Positions 7,798-19,444 are shown, numbered from the stretch's first letter. The stretch: DNA of 64,000 nt from Sphingomonas taxi (GCF_000764535.1 NZ_CP009571.1:3720001-3784000), one strand, 5' to 3'. Made by a program: numbers and translations. The notes: a model not told the origin generated them from the letters alone.

Positions 7798-10319
7798 GTG
7801 CGCGGCGCGTTGAAATTGCCGTAATCGCCCAACACGCCGTTGATGTTGCCCGTCGTTGCTCCCGGCGTCGTCGGCGCGGCGGGGAGGCTGTTGGACGGGT
7901 CGCGACGGAAGATGTACTGCTTGTCGAACAGGTTCCGCACCCAGGCCGAGATCGTCAGTTGGTTGGTGCCGAGGTTGATGTTCGACAAGGCGACGCGGCT
8001 GTTGACGATGAACGAGGCATCGTTGTGGGTCGCGAACTGGTCGAACGCCTGCGTCGACTGTGCGTAGTTGCCGTCGATGTGTAACTTCAGGTCCAGATCG
8101 TTGAGCGGGATCGTGTAATCGATCGCGCCATTCGCGGCGTTGCGCGGCGTGAAGACGATGTAGAAGTTCTGATAGACGTTGGTCGACGTGATCAACACCG
8201 GCGGAATCTTGGTATAGGTATAGGCATAGCCGGCGGTAAGCGTGAGGTGATCAACCGGCTGTACGGTCAGGTCAGCCTCGATGCCGCGAATCTTGGTGAT
8301 GCCGGGGGCGTTGATCGTCACGAGATTGTTGAAATTGCCCGTCGCGGTCGGCTGGATCGAGCTGATGTCGACTTGGCTGTTCTTCCGATCCATGATGTAG
8401 CCGGCGAGGTTGAGCCGCGCACGGTGTTCCCAAAAGTCGGACTTCATGCCGATTTCGTAGGACTTCACGTCCTCAGGGTTGAACGGCAGATAATTCGCCG
8501 TGCGCGAGCTGGCACCGCCGGCGCGATAGCCGGTGGCGTATTTGGCGTAGAGATGGACGCTGTCGCTCGCGTCGAAGGCCAAGGTCGCCATCGGGTTGAA
8601 CCGCTTCCAGGTCCGGTCGAGCGGCTGATAGCCATTCCGCGTCGCCGCCGCAGTGTTGGTGTCGTAATTGATGTTGCGCGAGAAGTGCAGGACGCCCTGC
8701 TTCTCGTCGCGCGTGTAGCGCCCGCCGACGGTCAGGTGCACCGCGTCGGTCGCGTTCCACGTCACCTGGCCATAGCCGGCATAGCTCTTCGACCAGACTT
8801 CCGAGGCGCGATCGATCGAGCGGCAACCGGGCTGCGAGCCCGCCGGTGACGTCGTACCACCGACCGGCAGGCCGTTGACGACGGTGAAGCCGGTGGTGAT
8901 CGTGGCGCAGGGATCGACGATACTGATCGTGCCGGTCGCCGCATTGTAGAAGTTCGAATTGGGCGTCGCGGCGTCGTCGCTGACGTGCTCGTTGAAATAA
9001 TAGAGGCCGGCGACATAGTCGAGCTGCCCGACGGTGCCGACCGCCTGGAATTCCTGGCTGAACTGGTTCTGATGCAGGTCGGCAAGCGAATAGCGGCTGA
9101 ACAAGGTGCCGTTCTGCAATTGGCCGTTAATGACGACGTTGCTGGAATTGAGTACCGGTACGCGGTGCGCGCCGCCACTATTGTCCCATTGCGTCGAATC
9201 GACGCCGCGCCACGCGGTGATCGAGCGCAGCTCTATCTCGGGGGCGACGTTCCAGCGGATGTTCGAGGTGAAACCGTGCGTCTTGTCGATGCTCGGCTGC
9301 TGCGGCACGCCGATATCGGCGACCTTCTGACGGCTGGTGCCGTTGATGACGGTGCCGGGAATCAGCGACTTCACCGTGCCGGTCAGTGAGGTGTAGTTCG
9401 TGCCGGGAAGCTTGCAGTTCGGCTGCGATGCTTGCGTGCCGGCGACGCAGCCGTTGGGATTGTAGTTCAGCAACTGGCTGTAGAATGGGCTGTTGGCATC
9501 ATAGCCGTTGTCGTAGCTGAAGTCGGCGGTCATGCCGTCGACGGGCTTGATCCGCGCAGTCGCCTTGAAGCCGCGTCGGTCGAAATAGTTGAAGCCGGTT
9601 TGGCCGGCGAGCGGGTTCTTAGTCGTCGGCCCCTGATATTGGACGACGCCGTCGAGCTTCAGGCTGACGCCGTAGGTCTCGGGCAGGTCGAGACGCAACG
9701 CGCCGTTATAGCCGCCGTAATTGGCGATGCCAGCCGTGGCGCTGCCGTCGAACTTGCCGCTCGGCCCCTTGGTGACGAGGCTGAGCGCGCCGCCCTCAGT
9801 GTTGCGGCCGAACAACGTCCCCTGCGGGCCCTTGAGCACTTCGATCCGCTCGATGTCGAACAAGGCGGCGTTGAGGCCGTGCTGGCGGCCAAGGTAGACG
9901 CCGTCGACATAGATGCCGACACCCTGTTCGCGTGCGGGCTGGTTGGCGTCGAGCGGCACGATGCCGCGGATACCGATCGTCAGCGCGCTCTGGCGCGCTT
10001 CGAAGGTGGCGACGCGCAGCGACGGCACGGCGCCGTCGGCGAGGTCGTAGAGGCTCTGGACGTGACGATCGACCAGCGAAGTCGCGGTCAGCACGTTCAT
10101 CGAGATCGGCGTCTTCTGCAGGTTCGTCTCGCGCTTCGTCGCGGTCACGACGATGTCCTGCAACTGGCTGCCGCCGGTCTCGGGATCGGGATCGGCGACG
10201 ACCGCCGGTGCAGCCGCAGTGTCGGCCTGGGCCTGTGCGAAGGCCGGGGCGGCACCGGCCAGCGCCAGCAGCGCCGCGCCAGCCAGCAGATACGCGCGGG
10301 CATGAGAAGAACCGGACAA
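7767..10319 (-). CDS. TonB-dependent outer-membrane receptor
   Basis: An 850-aa receptor. It has a signal peptide ending around AFAQA, a TonB-box-like DIVVTATKRE near residue 55, a plug domain (about 60-190) with the GPQGTLFGRNTEGGALSLVT element, then a 22-strand-type barrel ending in Phe (SVKF). The family pulls ferric complexes, cobalamin, sugars or other large ligands across the outer membrane using TonB energy; the ligand here is not evident. The start is TTG 10319 with AGGGGGA about 7 nt upstream; there is no in-frame ATG in the signal peptide. A kinase/regulator pair converges on it. Sphingomonads carry many such receptors. Confidence 0.9.
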   Translation of the reverse strand: MSGSSHARAYLLAGAALLALAGAAPAFAQAQADTAAAPAVVADPDPETGGSQLQDIVVTATKRETNLQKTPISMNVLTATSLVDRHVQSLYDLADGAVPSLRVATFEARQSALTIGIRGIVPLDANQPAREQGVGIYVDGVYLGRQHGLNAALFDIERIEVLKGPQGTLFGRNTEGGALSLVTKGPSGKFDGSATAGIANYGGYNGALRLDLPETYGVSLKLDGVVQYQGPTTKNPLAGQTGFNYFDRRGFKATARIKPVDGMTADFSYDNGYDANSPFYSQLLNYNPNGCVAGTQASQPNCKLPGTNYTSLTGTVKSLIPGTVINGTSRQKVADIGVPQQPSIDKTHGFTSNIRWNVAPEIELRSITAWRGVDSTQWDNSGGAHRVPVLNSSNVVINGQLQNGTLFSRYSLADLHQNQFSQEFQAVGTVGQLDYVAGLYYFNEHVSDDAATPNSNFYNAATGTISIVDPCATITTGFTVVNGLPVGGTTSPAGSQPGCRSIDRASEVWSKSYAGYGQVTWNATDAVHLTVGGRYTRDEKQGVLHFSRNINYDTNTAAATRNGYQPLDRTWKRFNPMATLAFDASDSVHLYAKYATGYRAGGASSRTANYLPFNPEDVKSYEIGMKSDFWEHRARLNLAGYIMDRKNSQVDISSIQPTATGNFNNLVTINAPGITKIRGIEADLTVQPVDHLTLTAGYAYTYTKIPPVLITSTNVYQNFYIVFTPRNAANGAIDYTIPLNDLDLKLHIDGNYAQSTQAFDQFATHNDASFIVNSRVALSNINLGTNQLTISAWVRNLFDKQYIFRRDPSNSLPAAPTTPGATTGNINGVLGDYGNFNAPRTYGLEASVKF

Positions 10320-10649
10320 AGAACGTCCCCCTGAAAGTGATTATGTGATGAGCCGCGCCACTAGCGGCGACGGAAGTATTCTCCGTGACTGTTCGGTGAC
10401 GCCGATCGATGCGGCGATGTCATCCTGAGTTCATCTTTATGGCGGCGGCGACGTGCAAGGAGGCGTCGCTGCGTTCGCTACGCCACGACCCGCCGCCAGG
10501 AGCGGATGAAAGCGGCAAATATATGCGAATGCTATGCGATTGCCCGAAAGCGATCTCGCTTTGCTACGCGCGGCCTGCCTAATCGCACTGCCTGGGACGC
10601 GCCCCGCCGTCGATCATGACGGCCCGGCCGCGACCAAAAGGGTAACGTG
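10320..10649. other. 330-bp divergent regulatory region between TonB receptor and porin-kdp operon
   Basis: No gene seen. It should contain promoters for both directions. Two direct-repeat elements with 11-bp periodicity are visible: GTGAC at 10385 and again at 10396, near the receptor start, and a tandem 11-bp repeat at 10523-10544, nearer the porin. The middle part (about 10440-10500) is GC-rich and featureless to me. Confidence 0.6.
10523..10544 (+). promoter_or_regulatory. Tandem 11-bp direct repeat, candidate KdpE (OmpR-type) operator
   Basis: ATGCGAATGCT is followed at once by ATGCGATTGCC, identical at 9 of 11 positions. Directly repeated half-sites spaced 11 bp apart are the usual footprint of OmpR/PhoB-family dimers. 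The element sits about 105 bp upstream of the porin ATG that heads the kdp genes, where a KdpE site would be expected. Binding is inferred. Confidence 0.4.
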
Positions 10650-11507
10650 ATGATCGTCTATCGTTTATGGGGCGCCGCACTGCTGTGCGGCCTGCCGGCT
10701 TCCGCCCTCGCCCAACCCGCCGCGAGCGAGACCGCACCGCCGCCGGCGGTCACCGTCTCGGGCTCGGTCGGGCTGGTGTCCGACTATCGATTCCGCGGCG
10801 TGTCGCAGTCCGACAAGGACATGGCGGTGCAGGGCGGGCTGACCGTCGCGCATGAGAGCGGGCTGTATGTCGGCACCTGGGCGTCGAACCTTGCCGGGTG
10901 GGGTACGTTCGGCGGCGCCAATATGGAGCTGGACCTGATCGGCGGCTACAGGCGCGCGCTCGCGCCCAATGCGACGCTCGACGTCGGGCTGACCTGGTAC
11001 ATGTACCCCGGCGGCGCCGACAAGACCGACTTCGCCGAACCCTATGCGAAGCTGACCGGCACCGCCGGCCCGGCGACGCTCACCGCCAGCGTCGCTTACG
11101 CGCCCAAGCAGCAGGCGCTGGGCCGCTGGTATCGCACCGGCGCCGAGGCGGCGGCGGGCGTCTATACCGACCGCGGCGACAAGAAGGACAATCTCTACCT
11201 CGCCGGCGACGGCGCGCTGCCGATCGCCGGCACGCCGCTGACCGCGCGCGCGCATGTCGGCCATAGCTGGGGCAATGACGGGCTAGGGCCGAACGCGACG
11301 AGCGTGACGCCGACCGGCGACTATTGGGACTGGTCGCTCGGCGCCGACGCGCATTGGCGCAGCCTGACGCTCGGCCTGAGCTACGTCGACACCGACATCG
11401 GCCGCCGCGACGCCGCCTATCTTCAGCCGAGCTTCAGCCGCGGCCAGGACGGCCGCGGCAGCATCGCCGACGGCGCGGTCGTCGTCGGCCTCACCGCCGC
11501 CTTCTGA
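10650..11507 (+). CDS. TorF-family (TIGR02001-like) outer-membrane porin
   Basis: A 285-aa exported barrel protein. The signal peptide ends near ALAQ, and the mature start has the family block GSVGLVSDYRFRGVSQSDKD (about 33-52). Strands continue to a terminal Phe (VVGLTAAF). The family is a putative porin. ATG 10650 is preferred over an in-frame GTG at 10647 because AAAGGG ends 7 nt before it. Only 10 nt separate its stop from the 27-aa gene and the kdp genes that follow, so it is probably part of the kdp operon. A role in outer-membrane K+ entry is a hypothesis from this arrangement. Confidence 0.85.
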   Translation: MIVYRLWGAALLCGLPASALAQPAASETAPPPAVTVSGSVGLVSDYRFRGVSQSDKDMAVQGGLTVAHESGLYVGTWASNLAGWGTFGGANMELDLIGGYRRALAPNATLDVGLTWYMYPGGADKTDFAEPYAKLTGTAGPATLTASVAYAPKQQALGRWYRTGAEAAAGVYTDRGDKKDNLYLAGDGALPIAGTPLTARAHVGHSWGNDGLGPNATSVTPTGDYWDWSLGADAHWRSLTLGLSYVDTDIGRRDAAYLQPSFSRGQDGRGSIADGAVVVGLTAAF

Positions 11508-11517
11508 GGACACCGCC

Positions 11518-11601
11518 ATGCACGATTTGCTGTGGATCGCGATCCTGATCGGGCTGGTGGCGGCGACGCTCGCCTACGCCCGGCTCTGCGACAACGCCTG
11601 A
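11518..11601 (+). CDS. 27-aa single-span membrane peptide preceding kdpF
   Basis: ATG 11518 to TGA 11601 encodes a 27-residue peptide with one hydrophobic helix (LLWIAILIGLVAATLAYA) and a short polar end, RLCDNA. It lies 10 nt after the porin gene and 15 nt before kdpF, in the same direction. I recall small open frames of this type, sometimes labelled as potassium-transport related, in front of kdpF in other genomes; the function is not established. The helix, position and spacing favour a real gene, perhaps an additional Kdp accessory subunit. Confidence 0.6.
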   Translation: MHDLLWIAILIGLVAATLAYARLCDNA

Positions 11602-11616
11602 CCGGAGACGCATGCC

Positions 11617-11706
11617 ATGACGCTCGACCTGTGGCTGGCGGCGCTGACCGCGCTTGGCCTGCTCCTCTATCTCGTGGCGGTGCTGATCCGTCCCGAACGC
11701 TTCTAG
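11617..11706 (+). CDS. kdpF: KdpF, small subunit of the Kdp K+ ATPase
   Basis: A 29-residue protein with one transmembrane helix and the KdpF ending [13 protein letters not shown]. KdpF stabilises the KdpABC complex in the inner membrane. It lies 16 nt before kdpA and has the typical family length. Confidence 0.88.
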   Translation: MTLDLWLAALTALGLLLYLVAVLIRPERF

Positions 11707-11722
11707 AAAGGAGCGCATTCCC

Positions 11723-13426
11723 ATGACCTTGCAGGGATGGATCCTGATCCTCGGCTTCGTCGGCATCCTGCTGGCGCTGACCAAGCCCGTCGGTATGTGG
11801 CTGTTCGCGCTGTACGAGGGGCGGCGCACGCCGCTCCACGCGCTGCTCGGCCCGGTCGAGACCGGCTTCTACAAGCTCGCCGGCGTCGACCCGACCGCCG
11901 AACAGGGCTGGCGCCGCTACGCCGTCCATATGCTGATCTTCAACGTCGCGCTGATGGTCTTCACCTATGCGGTGCTGCGGCTGCAGGGCATGCTGCCCGG
12001 CAATCCGCAGGGGCTCGCCGGCCTGTCGCCCGACCTCGCGTTCAACACCGCGGTCAGCTTCACCACCAACACCAACTGGCAGAGCTATGGCGGCGAATCG
12101 ACGATGTCGAACCTCAGCCAGATGCTCGGGCTGACCATCCACAATTTCCTGTCGGCGGCGACCGGTATCGCCCTCGCCTTCGCGCTGTTCCGCGGCTTCG
12201 CGCGGCGCGAGGCGAAGGCGATCGGCAATTTCTGGGCCGATTGCACGCGCGTCACGCTCTACCTGCTGCTGCCGCTCTGCGTCGTCTACACCGTGTTCCT
12301 GATCGCCAGCGGCGTGCCGCAGGCGCTCGCCGGCGTCGTCGACGTCACCACGCTGGAGGGCGCGAAACAGTCGCTGCTGCTCGGCCCGGTCGCCAGTCAG
12401 GAGGCGATCAAGATGCTCGGCACCAACGGCGGCGGCTTCTATAACGCCAACAGCGCGCATCCCTTCGAGAACCCGACCGCGTTGACCAACATGGTGCAGA
12501 TGCTGTCGATCTTCCTGATCGGCTTCGGCCTTACCTGGACGTTCGGCAAGGCGGTCGGCAACACGCGGCAAGGCTGGGCGATCCTGTCGGCGATGGTGAT
12601 CCTGTTCCTCGCCGGCGTTACCGTCACCTACTGGCAGGAAGCCGCGGGCAACCCCGTGCTCCATCACCTCGGCGTCGGCGGCGGCAATATGGAGGGCAAG
12701 GAGGTGCGCTTCGGCATCGCCGCCTCGTCGCTGTTCGCGGTCGTCACCACCGCCGCCTCGTGCGGCGCGGTCGACGCGATGCACGACAGCTTCACCGCAC
12801 TCGGCGGGCTGGTGCCGCTGTTCAACATGCAATTGGGCGAGGTCGTGATCGGCGGCGTCGGCGCCGGCATCTACGGCTTCCTGCTGTTCGCGATCCTCGC
12901 GGTGTTCGTCGCCGGGCTGATGGTCGGGCGCACCCCCGAATATGTCGGCAAGAAGATCGAGAGCCGCGAGGTCAAGCTCGCAGTGCTGGCGATCGCGGTG
13001 CTGCCGCTGATGATCCTCGGCCTCACCGCCTTGTCGTCGGTGCTGGCGCAGGGGCTGGCCGGGCCGCTCAACAAGGGGCCGCACGGCTTCAGCGAGATCC
13101 TCTACGCCTTCACCAGCGCGGTCGGCAACAATGGCTCCGCCTTTGCCGGGCTGACCGCGAACACGCCCTATTACAACGGGCTGCTCGGGCTGGCGATGTG
13201 GGTGGGGCGGTTCTTCATCATCGTGCCGATGCTCGCCATCGCCGGCAGCCTCGCCGCCAAGAAGCACACGCCGGAAAGCGCCGGCTCGTTCCCGACCACC
13301 GGCGGCCTGTGGGTCGGCCTGCTCGTCGGCATCGTGCTGATCCTGGGCGGGCTCACCTTCCTGCCGGGCCTCGCGCTCGGTCCCATCGCGGATCATCTCG
13401 CCATGATCCACGGTCAACTCTCCTAG
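11723..13426 (+). CDS. kdpA: KdpA, K+-translocating channel subunit
   Basis: A 567-aa polytopic membrane protein of the usual KdpA length. It is related to SKT-type K+ channels and carries the four pore-loop selectivity segments, for example [13 protein letters not shown] near 113-125, [19 protein letters not shown] near 233-251 and [10 protein letters not shown] near 470. KdpA binds K+ with high affinity and passes it through the complex when KdpB hydrolyses ATP. The start has AAAGGAG upstream. kdpB follows after 12 nt. Confidence 0.97.
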   Translation: MTLQGWILILGFVGILLALTKPVGMWLFALYEGRRTPLHALLGPVETGFYKLAGVDPTAEQGWRRYAVHMLIFNVALMVFTYAVLRLQGMLPGNPQGLAGLSPDLAFNTAVSFTTNTNWQSYGGESTMSNLSQMLGLTIHNFLSAATGIALAFALFRGFARREAKAIGNFWADCTRVTLYLLLPLCVVYTVFLIASGVPQALAGVVDVTTLEGAKQSLLLGPVASQEAIKMLGTNGGGFYNANSAHPFENPTALTNMVQMLSIFLIGFGLTWTFGKAVGNTRQGWAILSAMVILFLAGVTVTYWQEAAGNPVLHHLGVGGGNMEGKEVRFGIAASSLFAVVTTAASCGAVDAMHDSFTALGGLVPLFNMQLGEVVIGGVGAGIYGFLLFAILAVFVAGLMVGRTPEYVGKKIESREVKLAVLAIAVLPLMILGLTALSSVLAQGLAGPLNKGPHGFSEILYAFTSAVGNNGSAFAGLTANTPYYNGLLGLAMWVGRFFIIVPMLAIAGSLAAKKHTPESAGSFPTTGGLWVGLLVGIVLILGGLTFLPGLALGPIADHLAMIHGQLS

Positions 13427-13438
13427 AAGGCGCCGCAC

Positions 13439-15475
<2,037 letters not shown>

Positions 15476-15487
15476 CACGCAACATCT

Positions 15488-15511
15488 GCCCCTCCCGCGG
15501 GCGGGAGGGGC
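15488..15511. repeat. Perfect GC-rich hairpin between kdpB and kdpC
   Basis: GCCCCTCCCGC, two bases (GG), then GCGGGAGGGGC: an 11-bp perfect inverted repeat. No T-run follows, so it is not a typical intrinsic terminator. It resembles the CCCTCCC/GGGAGGG palindromes elsewhere in this window (41535, 42351, 56511). It is the only sizeable gap among the kdp structural genes and could shift KdpC output relative to KdpAB. Confidence 0.75.
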
Positions 15512-15524
15512 GAAAGGACCGACG

Positions 15525-16091
15525 ATGACTTCCGATTTCACTTCCGCGCTCCGTCCCGCGCTCGTGCTGACGATCCTGTTCGCAGCCTTGCTCGGGATCG
15601 GCTATCCCCTTGCGATGACCGGTATCGGACAGACGCTTTTCCCCGCTCAGGCCAATGGCAGCCTCGTCACCGCCGGCGGCAGGGTGATCGGCTCGACCGT
15701 GGTCGGGCAGGCGTTCGTCAGCGACCGCTATTTCCAGACGCGGCCGTCGGCGGCGGGCAAGGGCTATGACGGGCTCGCCTCGTCGGGCTCGAACCTCGGC
15801 CCCGCCAGCAAGGCGCTGGTCGATCGCGTCACGCCCGACGTGACGAAGCGCCGCGGCGAGGGCGTCGCCGGGCCGCTGCCCGCCGATCTGGTCACCGCCA
15901 GCGGCTCGGGTCTCGACCCCGATCTGTCGCCCGCCGCGGCGCTGGCGCAGGCCCCTCGCGTCGCCCGGGTCCGTGGCCTGCCGGTCGCGACGGTGCGTGC
16001 ACTGGTCGAGCGACAGGTGGAGGATTCGCCGTTCGGCGATCCGCACGTCAACGTTCTCGCGCTCAACCGGGCGCTCGACGCAGGCCGTTGA
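15525..16091 (+). CDS. kdpC: KdpC subunit of the Kdp K+ ATPase
   Basis: A 188-aa protein with one N-terminal membrane helix (about 10-32) and the family blocks GYPLAMTGIGQTLFP, GQAFVSDRYFQTRPS and the ending FGDPHVNVLALNRALD. KdpC helps assemble the complex and raises nucleotide affinity. Its length matches the family. The stop overlaps a TTG start of kdpD (TTGA). Confidence 0.96.
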   Translation: MTSDFTSALRPALVLTILFAALLGIGYPLAMTGIGQTLFPAQANGSLVTAGGRVIGSTVVGQAFVSDRYFQTRPSAAGKGYDGLASSGSNLGPASKALVDRVTPDVTKRRGEGVAGPLPADLVTASGSGLDPDLSPAAALAQAPRVARVRGLPVATVRALVERQVEDSPFGDPHVNVLALNRALDAGR

Positions 16092-18748
16092 GCGACGCCG
16101 CCGCCCGCCCCGATCCCGACGCCCTGCTGCGCCACGCCGCGCAGGAGGGGCGCGGGCGGCTGAAGATCTTCCTCGGCGCCGCACCCGGCGTCGGCAAGAC
16201 CTACGAGATGCTGTCCGAGGGCGCGGCGCGGGCGCGCGAGGGCGTCGACGTCGTCATCGGCGTGGTCGAGACGCATGGCCGCAGCGAGACCGAGGCGCTG
16301 ACCCGCGGCTATACGATCGTGCCGCGGCGGATCGTGCCGCACGAGGGCCATGGCCTCGCCGAGATGGATATCGACGCGATCCTGGCGCGGGCGCCGCGGC
16401 TGGTGCTGGTCGACGAACTCGCGCACAGCAACGCGCCGGGCAGCCGCCACGCCAAGCGCTATCAGGACGTCGAGGAGCTGCTCGCGGCGGGGATCGACGT
16501 CTATTCCACGGTCAACATCCAGCACGTCGAGAGCCTCAACGACGTCGTCGCCGGCTTCACCCGCGTGCGGGTGCGCGAGACGGTGCCCGACCGCATCCTC
16601 GAACTGGCCGAGATCGAGGTCGTCGACATTCCGCCCGACGAGCTGATCGAGCGGCTGAAGGCAGGCAAGGTCTATCTACCGCAGGAGGCGACACGGGCGC
16701 TCGCGCATTTCTTCTCCAAGACCAATCTGTCGGCGTTGCGCGAGCTGGCGCTGCGCCGCGCCGCACAGGCGGTCGATGCACAGATGCTCGACCATGTCCG
16801 CGCGCTCGGTGTCGGCGGCACCTGGGCGGGCGGCGAGCGCGTCGTCGTCGCGGTCAGCGAGGCGGCGGGAGTGGAATCGCTGGTGCGCGCCGCCAAGCGG
16901 CTCGCCGACGCGCTGCACGCGCCGTGGACCGCGGTGTTTGTCGAGACGCCGCGCACGCAAGCGTTCGCCGCGGTGGAGCACCGCCAGGTCGCCAAGGTGA
17001 TGACGCTCGCGACGCAACTCGGTGGTGCGGCGGCGGCGGTGCCGGCGCAGACCGTGCTCGCCGGGCTCAAGGCCTATGTCGGCGAGGCGCGCGCGACGCA
17101 GCTTATCGTCGGCAAGTCGACGCGCTCGCGCTGGTTCGAGCTGCGCCACGGCTCGATCGTCGACCGGCTGGTGCGCGAGACGCCCGACATCGCGATCCAC
17201 GTGCTGCCGATGCCCGCCGCGGTGCGCGGCCGCCGGGCGGCGCCGGTCGATCGCTGGGGCAGCCGCAGCGGCTACGTCTGGACCGGCGCGATGGTCGCGG
17301 CGGTGACCGGCGTCGCCAGCGCGCTGTTCCACATCCTCGACCTCGGCAACGTCGCCTTGCTCTATCTGCTGCCGGTGATGATGGCGGCAAGCCTGTTCGG
17401 CCTGTGGACCGGGCTGTTCGCCGGGCTCGCGTCGAGCATCGCCTATAATTTCTTCTTCCTGCCGCCGACCGGCACGCTGACGATCAGTAATCCCGAAAAC
17501 GTCGTGTCGGTGCTGGTGCTGCTCGGCATCGCGATCGCGACCAGCCATCTGACGGCGCGGGTGCGCGCGCAGGCGGACATCGCCGCGGCGAGCGCGCGGA
17601 CCAATGCGGCGCTCGCCGGCTTCCTGCGCCAGCTCACCCGGCTGAACGATCCCGTCGCGGTGGCGCAGGCAATCTGCGACGAGGTCGGGCAATTGTTCGG
17701 GTTGCACACGGTGATGCTCGTCGCCGAGGGGGCGGGGCTGGCGGTGCAGGCGGCGAACGGCAGCGACTATCGGCTCGAGACGATGGAGATGGCGGCGGCG
17801 CAATGGGCCTATGACGGCGGCGCGCCCGCCGGGCGCGGTTCGGCGACGCTCGCCGCCTCGCAATGGTTCTTCCAGCCGCTGGTGACCGGCGAGCGGACGC
17901 TCGGCGTGCTCGGCCTCGCCAACGAGGCGGGCGGCGATCCGCTGCGCCCCGACCAGATCCCGCTGTTCCTGAACCTGATCGAACAGGCGACTTTGGCGTT
18001 CGAACGGCTGCGGCTGGAGATCGAGACGCGCGACCTCGGCGCGATGCGCGAGCGCGAGCGGTTGCGCACCGCGCTGCTGTCGTCGGTCAGCCACGATCTG
18101 CGCACGCCGCTGACCGCGGTGATCGCGGCGGCGGCGCAGCTGCACCATGGCGCCACCCCCGACCTGATCGCGACGATCGAGGGCGAGGCGGCGCGGCTGC
18201 ATCGCTTCGTCGCCAACCTGCTCGACATGGCGCGGGTCGAGGCGGGGGCGCTGACGCTGCGCATGGAGGCGGTCGACCTCGCCGATGCGGTCGCCGGCGC
18301 GGCGCATGACGCCCGCCGTGCGCTGGACGGACATGCCGTGCAGCTCGACGTGCCGCCAGACCTGCCGCTGGTCCGCGCCGACCAGCAATTGCTCCACCAT
18401 TGCCTGCTCAACCTGCTCGACAATGCCGGCCGCTATGCCGATCCCGGCACGCCGATCCGCGTCGAGGCGCGCCATCGCTACGGCGTCATCCTGCTGTCGG
18501 TCGAGGACGAGGGGCCGGGCCTGCCGCCGGGGCGTGAGGCGGAGGTGTTCGACACCTTCCGCCGCTTCGCCGGTTCGGATCGCGCGATCGGCGGCACCGG
18601 CCTGGGGCTGGCGATCGTCAAGGCGTTCGCCGCGGCGATGGGCATCGGCGTCGAGGCCGCGAACCGGCAGGACCGGCCGGGCGCGCGCTTCGGCCTGTCC
18701 TTTCCGGCGGCATTGATCGTGCGCGACATGGTGGAGGAAGGCGACTGA
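16088..18748 (+). CDS. kdpD: KdpD, K+/turgor sensor histidine kinase
   Basis: An 886-aa full-length KdpD. The N-terminal KdpD domain has a P-loop, GAAPGVGKT (about 31-39); a universal-stress-like domain lies at about 240-370; four clustered membrane helices (DUF4118) at about 395-490; a GAF-type region; HisKA with SVSHDLRTPLTAVIA near 668; and an ATPase domain with LLNLLDNAGRYA and GTGLGLAIVKAF. It phosphorylates KdpE when K+ is limiting. The start is TTG 16088, overlapping the kdpC stop as TTGA; no ATG or GTG lies before the conserved P-loop, so the TTG is well supported. Confidence 0.96.
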   Translation: MSDAAARPDPDALLRHAAQEGRGRLKIFLGAAPGVGKTYEMLSEGAARAREGVDVVIGVVETHGRSETEALTRGYTIVPRRIVPHEGHGLAEMDIDAILARAPRLVLVDELAHSNAPGSRHAKRYQDVEELLAAGIDVYSTVNIQHVESLNDVVAGFTRVRVRETVPDRILELAEIEVVDIPPDELIERLKAGKVYLPQEATRALAHFFSKTNLSALRELALRRAAQAVDAQMLDHVRALGVGGTWAGGERVVVAVSEAAGVESLVRAAKRLADALHAPWTAVFVETPRTQAFAAVEHRQVAKVMTLATQLGGAAAAVPAQTVLAGLKAYVGEARATQLIVGKSTRSRWFELRHGSIVDRLVRETPDIAIHVLPMPAAVRGRRAAPVDRWGSRSGYVWTGAMVAAVTGVASALFHILDLGNVALLYLLPVMMAASLFGLWTGLFAGLASSIAYNFFFLPPTGTLTISNPENVVSVLVLLGIAIATSHLTARVRAQADIAAASARTNAALAGFLRQLTRLNDPVAVAQAICDEVGQLFGLHTVMLVAEGAGLAVQAANGSDYRLETMEMAAAQWAYDGGAPAGRGSATLAASQWFFQPLVTGERTLGVLGLANEAGGDPLRPDQIPLFLNLIEQATLAFERLRLEIETRDLGAMRERERLRTALLSSVSHDLRTPLTAVIAAAAQLHHGATPDLIATIEGEAARLHRFVANLLDMARVEAGALTLRMEAVDLADAVAGAAHDARRALDGHAVQLDVPPDLPLVRADQQLLHHCLLNLLDNAGRYADPGTPIRVEARHRYGVILLSVEDEGPGLPPGREAEVFDTFRRFAGSDRAIGGTGLGLAIVKAFAAAMGIGVEAANRQDRPGARFGLSFPAALIVRDMVEEGD

Positions 18749-19431
18749 TGGCGGCCAAGATCCTGGTGGTGGACGACGAACAGCCGATCCGCCGGCTGCT
18801 GCGCAACACGCTCGAACGCGCCGGCTATGCGGTGGTCGAGGCGATCAACGGCCGCGAGGCGCTGGCCGCGGTCGCCGCCGAGACGCCCGACGCGGTGCTG
18901 CTCGACCTCGGTCTGCCCGATCGCGACGGGCTCGAACTGGTGCCGCTGATCCGCCGGGCGGGCGATGCGGTGATCCTCGTCGTCTCGGCGCGCGACGCGA
19001 CCGATCAGAAGGTCGCCGCACTCGATCTCGGCGCCGAGGATTACGTCACCAAGCCGTTCGACGGCGAGGAATTGCTTGCTCGGCTGCGCGCGGCGCTGCG
19101 CCACCGCGGCATCGATGCGGCGGCGGCGAGCGTGATCCGCCGCGACGGGCTGGAGATCGACCTCGACCAGCGCCTCGTCCGGCGCGGCGGCGAGGCGTTC
19201 CACCTGACGCGCAAGGAGCATGACGTGCTCGCGGTGCTTGCCCGCCACCCCGGGCGGGTGGTGACGCACCAGCGAATCCTTGCGGCGGCGTGGGGCGGCG
19301 ACGACGATCCGCGGGTGGAATATCTGCGCATCGTCGTGCGCAACCTGCGCCTGAAGCTGGAAGAGCCGAACGCGACCGGGAGCGTGATCGCCAACGAACT
19401 GGGCGTGGGATATCGGTTGCTGGTGGGGTGA
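18748..19431 (+). CDS. kdpE: KdpE, response regulator of the kdp operon
   Basis: A 227-aa OmpR-family regulator. The receiver has D9/D10, phospho-acceptor D53 (VLLDLGLPD) and YVTKPF. The winged-helix domain contains LTRKEHDVLAVLARHPG and VVRNLRLKLE. ATG 18748 overlaps the kdpD stop by one base (TGATG). It probably activates the porin-kdp promoter; the tandem 11-bp repeat at 10523 is a candidate site. It is the last gene of the kdp cluster. Confidence 0.96.
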   Translation: MAAKILVVDDEQPIRRLLRNTLERAGYAVVEAINGREALAAVAAETPDAVLLDLGLPDRDGLELVPLIRRAGDAVILVVSARDATDQKVAALDLGAEDYVTKPFDGEELLARLRAALRHRGIDAAAASVIRRDGLEIDLDQRLVRRGGEAFHLTRKEHDVLAVLARHPGRVVTHQRILAAAWGGDDDPRVEYLRIVVRNLRLKLEEPNATGSVIANELGVGYRLLVG

Positions 19432-19444
19432 AAGAGGGGGGCGA

